A stretch of DNA of 64,000 nt from assembly GCF_900102895.1 (NCBI RefSeq), contig NZ_FNGD01000017.1, forward strand, positions 1-64,000, read 5' to 3'. The translations under genes were made by a program, and so were the position numbers. Within the stretch, counting starts at the first letter, position 1. Each line of letters starts with the position of its first letter. This DNA is from Arthrobacter sp. ov407. GTDB lineage: Bacteria > Actinomycetota > Actinomycetes > Actinomycetales > Micrococcaceae. Positions 45,403 to 55,444 of the stretch are shown in pieces. The notes below the pieces were generated by a model. The model was given only the letters and a program-made list of their open reading frames with translations, was not told the origin of the DNA and did not search any database.

Positions 45403-46500
45403 TCACCACAGTACCTTTTCAGTTCCGCCGGTCGCCGAGGCCAGCCTGGCCGCGTCGCAGATAGCCACCGCCAGCAGCCCCTCGGCCAGGCCCGCCGGGG
45501 AGAAAATATCCATGGCACGGCTGGGGACTGTCCCTGCCCTTTCAAGCACCGCAAGGGACTGGCGCGCCAGCACGACGTCGACGTCGGCGTCGGCCGGAAA
45601 CGCGGCGCGGACCGAACCGGCCGAGCCCGGTTCCGCCCCGGATGCGGGCCAGTCCAGGGTCACCTCATTCCGGACGGCGTCCCAGCCGATTGCCCCCTGC
45701 TCGGTCGCAATCCGGATGCTGCGCGTTTTTACCGGTGTCACATAGTCCAGGCGCAGGTGCACGCAGGGCGCGTCGCCCCACAGGACATCGGCGGCCTCTT
45801 CGGCCTCGATGCCGAGGATCCCGTGCCCGAGCGTGGCCTTGAGGGAGGCCGGGGCGCCAAGAAGCATGGCGGGGTAGTCGATATCGTGGACCAAGTCCCG
45901 CAGGACACCGCCGTCGTCTTTCCGGGCCGAATAGCTGCTGCGGAAGTCCCGGCCCGGCCGCCACGAGGGCAGCCACGACTGGGACACCACCTGTGCACTG
46001 GTCACGCGGCCGAGTCGCGGCAGAACATCCGCCGTCAGAGCCAGCCCCTGGTGGAAGCGCAGTGGGGCGCTAACCGTGATGGTGTTGGCCCGCGGATGAT
46101 CCAGCAGGATGCGCGCGTCTTCCGCGGAAGGTGCGACCGGTTTTTCCAGCAGGATTGATGTGGGGGAGTGCTCCAGTGCCTCGAGGGCATCGGCGACGTG
46201 CCGGTTGGTGTCGGTGGCGATGATGACCAGGTCGAGGGGTTCGTCCGGGTAGCCCTGGACAACCTGGACGGAGGCAGGGTAGTCAGCCGCGCGGGCAGCC
46301 GGGGCCGACGACGCTGGCCGGACCGGCCACGCAAAGAGTTGTTCGACCCCCAGGCTGCGCAGCACACGCAGATGCCGCGCCCCAATGGAGCCCGTCCCGC
46401 GGACAAGGGCACGCAGCGGGCGGCCCGCTTGGGTCAGGGCGGCAGGCGTGGCGACGCTCGCCATCACCTTAGAATCGTCCAAGTATGATGAAAAGGTCAT
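45403..46500 (-). CDS. ptmF: Gfo/Idh/MocA oxidoreductase, PtmF-like
   Basis: A 365-aa NAD(P)-dependent oxidoreductase. The Rossmann motif is ALVRGTGSIGARHLRVLRSL and the family EKP motif is SILLEKPVAPSAEDARIL, followed by the C-terminal domain with GGVLRDLVHDIDYPAMLLGA, where the catalytic His of the family lies. Translation may start at 46500 or at the internal ATG 46464, nearer the Rossmann fold. It leads the leftward operon and is divergent from legH, with a short shared promoter region. In Campylobacter PtmF accompanies PtmA and LegF-type genes. Confidence 0.72.
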   Translation of the reverse strand: MTFSSYLDDSKVMASVATPAALTQAGRPLRALVRGTGSIGARHLRVLRSLGVEQLFAWPVRPASSAPAARAADYPASVQVVQGYPDEPLDLVIIATDTNRHVADALEALEHSPTSILLEKPVAPSAEDARILLDHPRANTITVSAPLRFHQGLALTADVLPRLGRVTSAQVVSQSWLPSWRPGRDFRSSYSARKDDGGVLRDLVHDIDYPAMLLGAPASLKATLGHGILGIEAEEAADVLWGDAPCVHLRLDYVTPVKTRSIRIATEQGAIGWDAVRNEVTLDWPASGAEPGSAGSVRAAFPADADVDVVLARQSLAVLERAGTVPSRAMDIFSPAGLAEGLLAVAICDAARLASATGGTEKVLW

Positions 46501-46536
46501 CTGGCAACTCTATTCTCAAAGGCGCTGCGACTATAA

Positions 46537-47259
46537 ATGGATGGGCAATCCCCGAAGGAAACGGCATGGCTCATCATCGGCGCCTCCGGGCATGGCCGCA
46601 GCCTGGCCGCCATCATCCGTGGACGCGGCGAACGAATCGCCGCCCTCAGTGACCGGGCCTTCGGCACTGTGGGTGCGCGCCCGGATGATCCCGCTCCCGA
46701 CCTCGCCGCTTTCGCGGGCCGCGACGGCGAGCTTCCTGACTGTTTCGGGGACGACGGCGAGGCCCTGGACTACGCCGCCCGCCATTCCCTCGCGATCGCC
46801 GTCGGGATCGGCGACAATCCCATCCGCTCGAAGATTGCGGACGGGATCCTGGCCGAGCCCCGCTTGGCGGCACTGGCCCTTCCGCTGGTGGCCCGCAGCG
46901 CGACCGTGGACAGCACGGCGGTCCTCGGCGCCCTTAGCCAAGTCTGCGAGCACGCGCATGTGGGTCCGCAGGCCCGGATCGGCGACGCAGCGGTCATCAA
47001 CACCAGCGCCGTGGTCGAACACGACGCCGTCGTTGGAGCCGGTACCCACATCGCCCCGGGGGCCGTCCTGCTGGGGGCCGCCGTAACGGGAATCCAGGTG
47101 TTTCTGGGCTCCGGCGCCCGTATCCTGCCCGGCATCTCCGTGGGGGACTTCGCGGTGCTGGGGGCAGGGGCGGTGGCGACGCGGCCGCTGGCCGGTATGA
47201 CAACATATGTGGGAGTGCCCGCACAGCGACTTGTATCTACGAAAGGTCCAGCCAATTGA
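46537..47259 (+). CDS. legH: sugar N-acetyltransferase, LegH/NeuD-like
   Basis: A 240-aa PglD/NeuD-type enzyme with an N-terminal Rossmann-like part (WLIIGASGHGRSLAAIIRGR) and a C-terminal left-handed beta helix of hexapeptide repeats (AHVGPQARIGDAAVINTSAV to LGAGAVATRPL). In the pathway it would acetylate the 4-amino group made by LegC. The His of VVEHDAVVGAGTHI is the expected base. It leads the rightward operon, and its stop overlaps the TTG start of legI. Confidence 0.82.
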   Translation: MDGQSPKETAWLIIGASGHGRSLAAIIRGRGERIAALSDRAFGTVGARPDDPAPDLAAFAGRDGELPDCFGDDGEALDYAARHSLAIAVGIGDNPIRSKIADGILAEPRLAALALPLVARSATVDSTAVLGALSQVCEHAHVGPQARIGDAAVINTSAVVEHDAVVGAGTHIAPGAVLLGAAVTGIQVFLGSGARILPGISVGDFAVLGAGAVATRPLAGMTTYVGVPAQRLVSTKGPAN

Positions 47260-48308
47260 CTCATGACCCGATTTCCACCTCCGTAACTTTTGGCAGCCAC
47301 CGCATCGGCCCTGCCGAAGAGATCTTCATCATCGCGGAGGCCGGCGTGAACCACGACGGTGACGTGGCCGTGGCCCATGAACTCATCGATCTGGCCGCCG
47401 ATACGGGTGCAAACGCGGTCAAGTTCCAGACCTTCAAGCCGGAAACCCTGGTCACCGGGTCGGCCGACACCACCCCGTACCAGAAGGCCGCAGGGTTCTC
47501 GGAGTCCCAGTCGGAGATGCTGGCCCGGCTCACGCTGCCCGAGTCCGCTTGGGCCGAGTTGCGGGACCACAGTAACGAACGCGGCATCACGTTCCTCTCC
47601 ACACCGTTCGACTATGACAGTGCCCTGATGCTCGCGGAACTCGGTGTCCCCGGGCTCAAGATCGGATCCGGAGAGCTCACCAACACCCCCTACCTCGCCG
47701 CGATCGCCGAGTTCGGCATCCCGATGATCGTCTCAACCGGCATGGGCACCCGCGAGGAAATCGCCGCGGCACTCGAGGCGACGGCCAAGGCGCCGGCCAC
47801 CGTGCTGCTGCACTGCGTATCCGCGTATCCCGCCCCCCTGGAGGAGGCCAACCTCCGGGCCATTCCCGCGCTGCGCCAGGAATTCGGCGTCGAGGTCGGA
47901 TGGTCGGATCACACCCCCGGATCCGTGACGGCCATCGCCGCCACCGCCCTCGGATCCACCCTGCTCGAAAAGCACATCACCACGGACAAAACACGCAACG
48001 GCCCGGACCACTCCGCATCCCTGGAACGGGCGGAATTCGCGGACTACGTGCGCTTTGTCCGGGAGGCACACCTCGCCTTGGGAGACGGCCACAAACGGCG
48101 GATGCCCAGTGAGGAAGCCAACGCCGCACTGGTACGCCGCTCCTTCCACGCCGTCCGCGACATCCCGGCAGGTGCCGTTATCACGGCCGACGACGTTGCC
48201 ATCCTGCGTCCCGAGGGCGGACTGTCCCCGTCCGCCATAGTTGTGGGCCAGCAGGCCAAGCGCGCCGTCGCCGCCGGTTCTCCCGTGACCGGCGGGGACC
48301 TCGCCTGA
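47256..48308 (+). CDS. legI: nonulosonic acid synthase, LegI/NeuB family
   Basis: A 350-aa enzyme condensing PEP with a 6-carbon amino sugar to give the 9-carbon acid (legionaminic acid if the sugar is 2,4-diacetamido-2,4,6-trideoxymannose). The NeuB barrel is seen in IFIIAEAGVNHDGDVAVAHE, VKFQTFKPETLV, LKIGSGELTNTPYL, GWSDHTPGSVTAIAATALG and LEKHITTDKTRNGPDHSAS. A C-terminal SAF-type antifreeze domain covers about 285-350 (RRSFHAVRDIPAGAVITADD). It uses TTG at 47256, overlapping the legH stop (TTGA). Confidence 0.9.
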   Translation: MTHDPISTSVTFGSHRIGPAEEIFIIAEAGVNHDGDVAVAHELIDLAADTGANAVKFQTFKPETLVTGSADTTPYQKAAGFSESQSEMLARLTLPESAWAELRDHSNERGITFLSTPFDYDSALMLAELGVPGLKIGSGELTNTPYLAAIAEFGIPMIVSTGMGTREEIAAALEATAKAPATVLLHCVSAYPAPLEEANLRAIPALRQEFGVEVGWSDHTPGSVTAIAATALGSTLLEKHITTDKTRNGPDHSASLERAEFADYVRFVREAHLALGDGHKRRMPSEEANAALVRRSFHAVRDIPAGAVITADDVAILRPEGGLSPSAIVVGQQAKRAVAAGSPVTGGDLA

Positions 48309-48309
48309 C

Positions 48310-49470
48310 ATGAAGGTTCTTGCATTCGCCGGCACGCGGGCGGATCTTTTCCCGCTGGGACCGGTGCTGGTCGCCCTGGCCGCCGATTCCACAGTCGAGC
48401 TGCATGTCGCGACGGCCATCGGCTTCCCTGAAGGCTCGGCGCCGGACAGGCTCATCGAAGCAGGGCTGTCGCCCGGCTCTTTCGTCCACCACGAACTGGG
48501 GCTGTACCTGGCAGAACCGTCGGCAGAGCGGCAGTCGCTGACGGGTGCCGCACTGTCCGCCGGCATGGCGAAGCTGCTGCCCGAAGTGCAGCCGGACGCC
48601 GTCGTCGTTCTCGGGGACCGGTGGGAACTGCTCTACGTGCTGCCGCCCGTGGTGATCAGCGGCATCCGCCTGATCCACCTGCACGGCGGCGAGGTCACCG
48701 AGGGCGCACTCGATGAGCGGGTCCGCCACGCGGTGACCAAACTGGCGGACCAACACTGCGTCAGCACGGCACAGGCCGCGCGCCGGGTTGCCCAGCTGGG
48801 CGAATCCGCCGAGCGGATCCACCAGACCGGTGCGCCCGGGCTGGACCGTTTCGCCCATCCCGTGCCGTTGAGCGGCGAGGAATTCCAGGCCGAGTTCGGC
48901 GTTCCCCTGGTGCAGCCGCTGGTGATGGCCACGTACCATCCGCCGACCGCCGAAATGGGGACCAACGCCGGCGAACTGGCCCGGGAAGTCTTCGAGGAAA
49001 CCCTCGCCCAGGCTGGCACGGCCATCCTCACCTACCCGGGTTTCGACGCCGGCCGGGAGGACATCATTGCCGTCCTCGAGGAGATCCGGGACCGGAACCT
49101 GCCGGGCGTGATCGTGCGCGAAAGCCTCGGCCCGCTCTACCCCCGCGTCATGGCCACCGTGCGGGCACTGGTGGGAAATTCGTCCTCGGGGATCCTGGAA
49201 GCGGCATCGTTCCATGTTCCCGTGGTGAACGTCGGTGACCGGCAGCGGGGGCGCGAGTACGGCGCCAACGTGCTGCACTGCCGGGACGAGCGGAACGAGA
49301 TTCACGCTAGTATTGAGAAGGCCCTGAGCCCGCAGTTCCAACTGACGTGCCGTAGCGTGGTCAACCCGTACGGGGATTCCCACTCCGCAGAGCCAATCGA
49401 ACGCGTGATCGTGGGTAGCCTTGCCACGGGCCTGACCAAGGCTTTTGTTGACTTACCGCTGGAGAGTTGA
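48310..49470 (+). CDS. legG: hydrolysing NDP-sugar 2-epimerase, LegG/NeuC-like
   Basis: A 386-aa enzyme of the NeuC/WecB family. It would release the nucleotide from the 4-acetamido sugar while inverting C2, feeding LegI. The N-terminus is MKVLAFAGTRADLFPLGPVL, with the typical family blocks VVVLGDRWELLYV, IRLIHLHGGEVTEGALDERV and RALVGNSSSGILEAASFHVP. The N-terminal half carries HGGE, as in NeuC. Only one base separates it from the legI stop, and the ptmE start follows by 4 nt. Confidence 0.88.
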   Translation: MKVLAFAGTRADLFPLGPVLVALAADSTVELHVATAIGFPEGSAPDRLIEAGLSPGSFVHHELGLYLAEPSAERQSLTGAALSAGMAKLLPEVQPDAVVVLGDRWELLYVLPPVVISGIRLIHLHGGEVTEGALDERVRHAVTKLADQHCVSTAQAARRVAQLGESAERIHQTGAPGLDRFAHPVPLSGEEFQAEFGVPLVQPLVMATYHPPTAEMGTNAGELAREVFEETLAQAGTAILTYPGFDAGREDIIAVLEEIRDRNLPGVIVRESLGPLYPRVMATVRALVGNSSSGILEAASFHVPVVNVGDRQRGREYGANVLHCRDERNEIHASIEKALSPQFQLTCRSVVNPYGDSHSAEPIERVIVGSLATGLTKAFVDLPLES

Positions 49471-49474
49471 ATCT

Positions 49475-50530
49475 ATGACTATTGACGGACCGTTGAGCAA
49501 CGTCTGCATAGGCCCTGAGGCCAGCGTGCGCCAGGCATTGGAAGCAATCGACCGTGGCGCATCAGCAATTGCGCTGGTCACGGACGACGGCCGCCTCCGC
49601 GGTGTCATCACCGACGGCGATATCCGCCGCGGTCTACTCAGTGGGGCACAACTGGACTCCCCGGCGCTCAAATTCGCCAACGTCGAGCCGCACGTGGTCA
49701 GGCCCGAGGCAACCCGCGCCTCGGTGCTGGACTTGATGCGCAGCCTGCGGATCAGCGAGGTGCCGGTCGTGGACGACTCCGGCACGCTCGTCGGGCTGCA
49801 TACCCTGAACGACATCGTCGGACGCAAGCCGCTGAGCAACATCGCGGTGATCATGGCCGGAGGCAAGGGAACCCGGCTGGGTGCCCTGACGAAAGACACC
49901 CCGAAACCGCTGATGACCGTGGCCGACCGCACCATCATCGAGTGGATCATCCTCGGCCTGGTTGAGTCCGGAATCACCAACATCTACGTTTCCGTCGCGT
50001 ACCTGGCGGAGAAGATCAAGGACCACCTCGGTGACGGCTCCCAGCTCGGCTGCAAGATCAGCTACCTCTACGAGGACCCCGCGACCCCGCTGAACACCGC
50101 AGGTGCACTCGGCCTCCTGCACCACGAGGTGCCGGACATTTCCGAGCCCGTCATCGTGACCAACGCGGACCTGATGGTCCGGTACTCCGCGGCGGACCTG
50201 CTGGCCTTCCACAGTTCCAAGAACGCCGCGGTAACCGTCGCGGCCCGGCCCTACACGCACCAGGTGCCCTTCGGCGTGCTCGAGATCGGCGAAGGCCGGT
50301 CCATCAGCTCGGTGGTGGAGAAACCGACCATCGAATTCGAAATCAGCACCGGAATCTACGCCGTCTCGCCCGAGGCCCTGGCGATGGTGCCATACATGAA
50401 ACCCTTCTCTATGCCCGATCTCGTCAAAGCCTGCATCGACGACACCAAAAACGTGGCCGCATGGCCCATTGAGTCCGACTGGATCGATGTCGGAACTCCC
50501 AAAGACCTAGCAACAGCGAAAGGCCAGTGA
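49475..50530 (+). CDS. ptmE: CBS-domain sugar-1-phosphate nucleotidyltransferase, PtmE-like
   Basis: A 351-aa protein with two CBS domains (residues 5-120; ITDGDIRRGLLSG and LHTLNDIVGRK) fused to a nucleotidyltransferase domain. The NTP loop is VIMAGGKGTRLGALTKDTPK and the metal site VIVTNADLMVRY. PtmE of Campylobacter has this architecture and makes the GDP-linked precursor (GDP-GlcN/GlcNAc), which marks the GDP-sugar route to legionaminic acid. The CBS pair may sense nucleotides. ATG 49475 has GGAGAG upstream; the frame to 49445 lies within legG. Confidence 0.85.
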   Translation: MTIDGPLSNVCIGPEASVRQALEAIDRGASAIALVTDDGRLRGVITDGDIRRGLLSGAQLDSPALKFANVEPHVVRPEATRASVLDLMRSLRISEVPVVDDSGTLVGLHTLNDIVGRKPLSNIAVIMAGGKGTRLGALTKDTPKPLMTVADRTIIEWIILGLVESGITNIYVSVAYLAEKIKDHLGDGSQLGCKISYLYEDPATPLNTAGALGLLHHEVPDISEPVIVTNADLMVRYSAADLLAFHSSKNAAVTVAARPYTHQVPFGVLEIGEGRSISSVVEKPTIEFEISTGIYAVSPEALAMVPYMKPFSMPDLVKACIDDTKNVAAWPIESDWIDVGTPKDLATAKGQ

Positions 50531-51543
50531 TAGCCGTGAACTACCAGGACATTAAAGGCAAGACAGTGGTCGTCACCGGCGCCGATGGCTTCATCGGCAG
50601 CCACGTCACCCAGCGCCTCATCGCGGAGGGCGCCAACGTCCGCGCCCTCTGCGTGTACAACTCCAACGGCTCCTACGGCTGGCTAGACGACCTGAGCCCG
50701 GCCGAGCGCGACGCCGTGGACCTGCAGCTCGGCGACATCCGCGATTCGGAATTCGTCTCGGACCTGGTCAAGGGCTCCGACGTCGTCCTCCACCTTGCCG
50801 CCCTGATCGCCATCCCGTACTCCTACCAGGCGCCCCGCTCCTACGTGGAGACGAACGTCGTCGGAACGCTGAACGTGCTCGAAGGCGTGCGGCGCCACGG
50901 CGTCGGCCGGCTGGTCAACACCTCCACGTCCGAGGTCTACGGCACCCCCAAGACCGTCCCGATCACGGTCGACAACGAACTCCGCGGCCAGTCGCCGTAC
51001 AGCGCAACGAAGATCGCCGCGGACAAGCTCTGCGAGGCCTGGGCCAGCTCCTTCGAGACGCCGGTCGTCGTCCTGCGCCCGTTCAACACCTACGGCCCCC
51101 GGCAGTCAGCCCGTGCGGTCATCCCCACCGTGCTCCAGCAGATGGTTGCCGGCGCCGAGAAGATCCACCTCGGATCCCTGACCCCGCGCCGCGACTTCAC
51201 GTTTGTCTCCGACACCGCGGACGGCTTCTTCAAGGCCGCGACGGCGGACATCCCCCTTCAGGGCCAGGTCATCCAACTCGGCACCGGCTACGACGTCACC
51301 ATCGGTGAACTCGTGGAAATGTCCGCGAAGGTCACCGGCTCAACGGCCGAAATCATCACGCAGGACGAGCGCGTCCGGCCCGAGGCCAGCGAGGTCATGC
51401 GCCTGCTCTCGGACCCCTCCCAGGCACTCGCGGAACTCGGCTGGGCACCCCAGGTCAGCCTCGAAGAGGGTCTGCGCCAGACGGCCGAGTGGATCCAGGC
51501 CCGGGGCGTCGACGCGTCCGCAGCCGCGAAATACTCCCGCTAA
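50527..51543 (+). CDS. legB: NDP-GlcNAc 4,6-dehydratase, LegB-like
   Basis: A 338-aa extended SDR that would make the 4-keto-6-deoxy sugar from GDP-GlcNAc. The NAD loop is TVVVTGADGFIGSHVTQRLI; the active site shows LVNTSTSEVYGT and PYSATKIAADKLCEAWA (Tyr-x3-Lys); the LegB-type segment is AALIAIPYSYQAPRSYVETN. GTG 50527 overlaps the ptmE stop (GTGA). It directly precedes the LegC-like gene, the usual order in legionaminic sets. Confidence 0.88.
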   Translation: MIAVNYQDIKGKTVVVTGADGFIGSHVTQRLIAEGANVRALCVYNSNGSYGWLDDLSPAERDAVDLQLGDIRDSEFVSDLVKGSDVVLHLAALIAIPYSYQAPRSYVETNVVGTLNVLEGVRRHGVGRLVNTSTSEVYGTPKTVPITVDNELRGQSPYSATKIAADKLCEAWASSFETPVVVLRPFNTYGPRQSARAVIPTVLQQMVAGAEKIHLGSLTPRRDFTFVSDTADGFFKAATADIPLQGQVIQLGTGYDVTIGELVEMSAKVTGSTAEIITQDERVRPEASEVMRLLSDPSQALAELGWAPQVSLEEGLRQTAEWIQARGVDASAAAKYSR

Positions 51544-51565
51544 ACACCCGCCAGAAAGGCACACC

Positions 51566-52688
<1,123 letters not shown>

Positions 52689-52717
<29 letters not shown>

Positions 52718-54161
52718 TGTAGCCAGCGGCGCAGACCGCCCCGGGACGGCCGAGCCGGCGTCCCGGTCGGGGCGCAACTCGGTGCTTTACCTGGCTGGAG
52801 CCCTGATGCAGGGCCTCGGCGTGTTCCTCGTGCAGCCCTTTGCGCTCCACGTGCTCAACAGCGACGCCAAATGGCAGGAGCTGTTCCTGTCGGTGTCGCT
52901 GATCCAGGTGGGCGTGGTCCTGGCTGCGGCAGGCCTGCCCCTGGCCATCACCAAGGCATGGTTCGATCCCGATGGGCCCTCCAAGGCCCGTGCCACCAGC
53001 GGACTGCTGACCGTGGGCGGGATCCTGGTCGGTTGCCTGGCCGCGGCCATCTACTGGGTTGCGGCAGGCGCCGGTCATTCCACGAGCTTCGTCGTCGCCC
53101 TGGTGGCGATGGGACTGCTGTCCGCTGTCCTCGCTGCCCAGGCCATTCTCCGGGCCCAGGGGCGGGCGATCATGTTTGTCGTGCTGAGCCTGTGCTCGTC
53201 GATGGCTGCCTACGTTTGCGGCCTCGTGGCCATGCTGGTGTTCGGTGCGGAGCCGGAAATCTTCATGGCGGGCTACGGTCTGCTCGTATTGCTCAGCGCC
53301 GTGCTCTCCGTCGCCGTAGCCAGGCCCGCGTGGCCCCTTGCCCACCGGGGAGCCGTCAAAGAGGCCCTCGCGATCGGCCTGCCCGTGCTTCCCCATACCG
53401 GCGCCCTCATGCTGCTGACCCAGGGCGCGGCGTTCCTGCTGGCCGTCACGGCCGCGAACGGTGTCTCCGGAGACTACGGCAAAGTGCAGATCTTCATTCT
53501 GGGAACTGTGACGCTGCTCGGTGCCCTGAACAACGCCTGGGTGCCTGCCCTCATGTCCGTGCGCGGCGAAGCACGGATCGCCAGAATGCGCGCCACGATG
53601 ACGACGGCGAGCCTGGCCGGCCTGGCGATTATCGTCGTGGCCGCCGCCGGAGCCAACCTTGTCACCCACGTGATGGCCGGCGGCAAGGAAAGCCTGATCC
53701 CGGTGGCACAGATCATGCCCCTGATCGGGCTCGGCTACCTCCTGTACCTCAATGCCTCCACGCTCCTGTTCGCCGACAACGTCACCTGGTGGCTGTCCGT
53801 CGTCACTCCCACCGTGCTCGGCGTCGGCGTCCTGCTGGCACTGTGGCCGGCAACGCACGGCGACCTCATCGGCATGGCCGTGGCGTCGGTCGCAACGTTC
53901 TTCCTGCTGGGCTGCGCGTACTACCTCGTCGCGCGGCGGCGCGCAGCCGGGGGCTGGGCCCCGAAGGTCTATGGCGCCTGCTGCCTGGCCGCGGTGGCCT
54001 ATGTGGCTGTCCTCCTGCTCCTGCCCCGCGATATCCTAACGGGCGTGGTTACCGTCGCCGTAGTGGGCGCGTTAATGGCCGCGGTCGCCGTCACATGGCG
54101 CGTCCGTGCCCGCAGCGTCGCTGCGGCATCCCAGAACGGAAGGGAACAGATTCTTGACTGA
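52689..54161 (+). CDS. polysaccharide flippase, Wzx/MOP-superfamily
   Basis: A 490-aa membrane protein with 12-14 predicted TMs of the MOP/MATE-like flippase type that moves lipid-linked repeat units across the membrane. Hydrophobic blocks include VLYLAGALMQGLGVFLVQPF, GVVLAAAGLPLAITKAWF and IGLPVLPHTGALMLLTQGAA. ATG 52689 lies inside the legC end, so the two are coupled. It gives the locus a second possible export route besides Wzm/Wzt. The repeat unit is unknown. Confidence 0.78.
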
Positions 54162-55335
54162 CGCAACGCCGGTGGTCGAACGGACCGGAGCGCTGTCGGC
54201 CAAGCCCTCAGGCGGTCCCATCATCTTCTTCGACGTCGCCCGCGGGGTTTCCGCGCAGGCGGTCGTCCTGGGCCATGCGCTCAACATCTTCGTGCCCGGG
54301 ATATTTATGGTCCCCGGGCAAAGGGTGTTCTACATGCAATCCTTCGCTGTCATCATCTTTTTTGTGCTGTCCGGTTTCCTTATCACCAGTGCCGTTCTCA
54401 AGAAGAAGTCCCAGCCCGGTTTCACGTTCGGCTCCTACCTCATTGACCGGATAGCGCGGGTTATCTATCCGCTGATCCCGGCGCTGGTCCTGATCACCGT
54501 GTTCGACTTTCTGGTCATCCACGGCTCGACCAAGCTGCCGTTTATCAGGATCGACCTGAGCCCGCAGACAATTGCCGGCAACTTCCTGCTGCTGTTCAAC
54601 CACCCGTTCTTCCAGGAACTGGCGCCGAGGCTGCACATGCCCTGGATGAACGTGGGACCGGTCGGTTCGGGAGCCCCGCTCTGGTCAGTGGTGGCGGAGT
54701 GGTGGATCTACGTGGCCTTCGGACTGTTGGCGTTCGTGGCCATCCGCCGGATGAAGCTGGGCGTCGGCGGCGTCATCTTGCTGGTGTTCTCCATCGCAGT
54801 TCCCGTTGGCTACATGGTGAAGGGCGGCTACGAATCACTCGCCTGGATCATCGGAATGCTCTACGCCCTTTCCGCCGCGCAAATGCGGAAACTGCCGGTT
54901 GCACTCCACGGTCTGATTGCGTTGCTGGCGACGGCCGGCTTCCTGGCTTCGTTGTACTACGGCGGCCAAAACCTGCACGCTGCAAGTTCCATCGGAACGG
55001 CCTCGGTGGCATTTTGCCACCTGTATTTTTGGCTTTCCGGCCGCAAGGACGGCGACGGGACTGCATCGGTGCCTGGCGGGACCGTGCCGCGGCTGGCAAC
55101 GCCGTGGTTCAACCGGTTCAGCGTGTTCCTCTCCAGCTTCAGCTATTCCCTCTACCTGATCCATTTCTCAGTGATCACTTACCTGTGGGTCTACCTGCAC
55201 GACCAGCTCAGTGCCTGGCAGTTGATTCCGCTGGCGCTGGTGGTCAGCAATGTGCTGGCCTACGGCTACTTCCTCCTGGTGGAACGTCATTTCCATAAGG
55301 TGGGCAAGTTCCTGAAAGCACGCATGCTGCGGTAG
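54154..55335 (+). CDS. acyltransferase family 3 membrane protein
   Basis: A 393-aa integral membrane acyltransferase that probably O-acylates a sugar of the glycan. The family's Arg-x10-His motif is RGVSAQAVVLGH in the first TM region. Ten or so TMs are predicted. The C-terminal end reads RFSVFLSSFSYSLYLIHFSV. TTG 54154 (with AAGGGA upstream) overlaps the flippase stop by 8 nt. The transferred acyl group is unknown. Confidence 0.83.
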   Translation: MTDATPVVERTGALSAKPSGGPIIFFDVARGVSAQAVVLGHALNIFVPGIFMVPGQRVFYMQSFAVIIFFVLSGFLITSAVLKKKSQPGFTFGSYLIDRIARVIYPLIPALVLITVFDFLVIHGSTKLPFIRIDLSPQTIAGNFLLLFNHPFFQELAPRLHMPWMNVGPVGSGAPLWSVVAEWWIYVAFGLLAFVAIRRMKLGVGGVILLVFSIAVPVGYMVKGGYESLAWIIGMLYALSAAQMRKLPVALHGLIALLATAGFLASLYYGGQNLHAASSIGTASVAFCHLYFWLSGRKDGDGTASVPGGTVPRLATPWFNRFSVFLSSFSYSLYLIHFSVITYLWVYLHDQLSAWQLIPLALVVSNVLAYGYFLLVERHFHKVGKFLKARMLR

Positions 55336-55444
55336 GGACCCCGCCGGGCGGCAAGGTTGGAGCTTCAACGACGGTATTATTCTTGTGGGGTACTTCCGGG
55401 ATCAGCCCGGAGACTGTTATCGGGCTGCTAGTTGTTTGGGGATC

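Noticed and set aside
51203..51565. N-terminal extension of the LegC-like frame
   Set aside because: It lies within legB in another frame and is Arg/Ser/Pro-rich; the GTG 51566 start fits the family.
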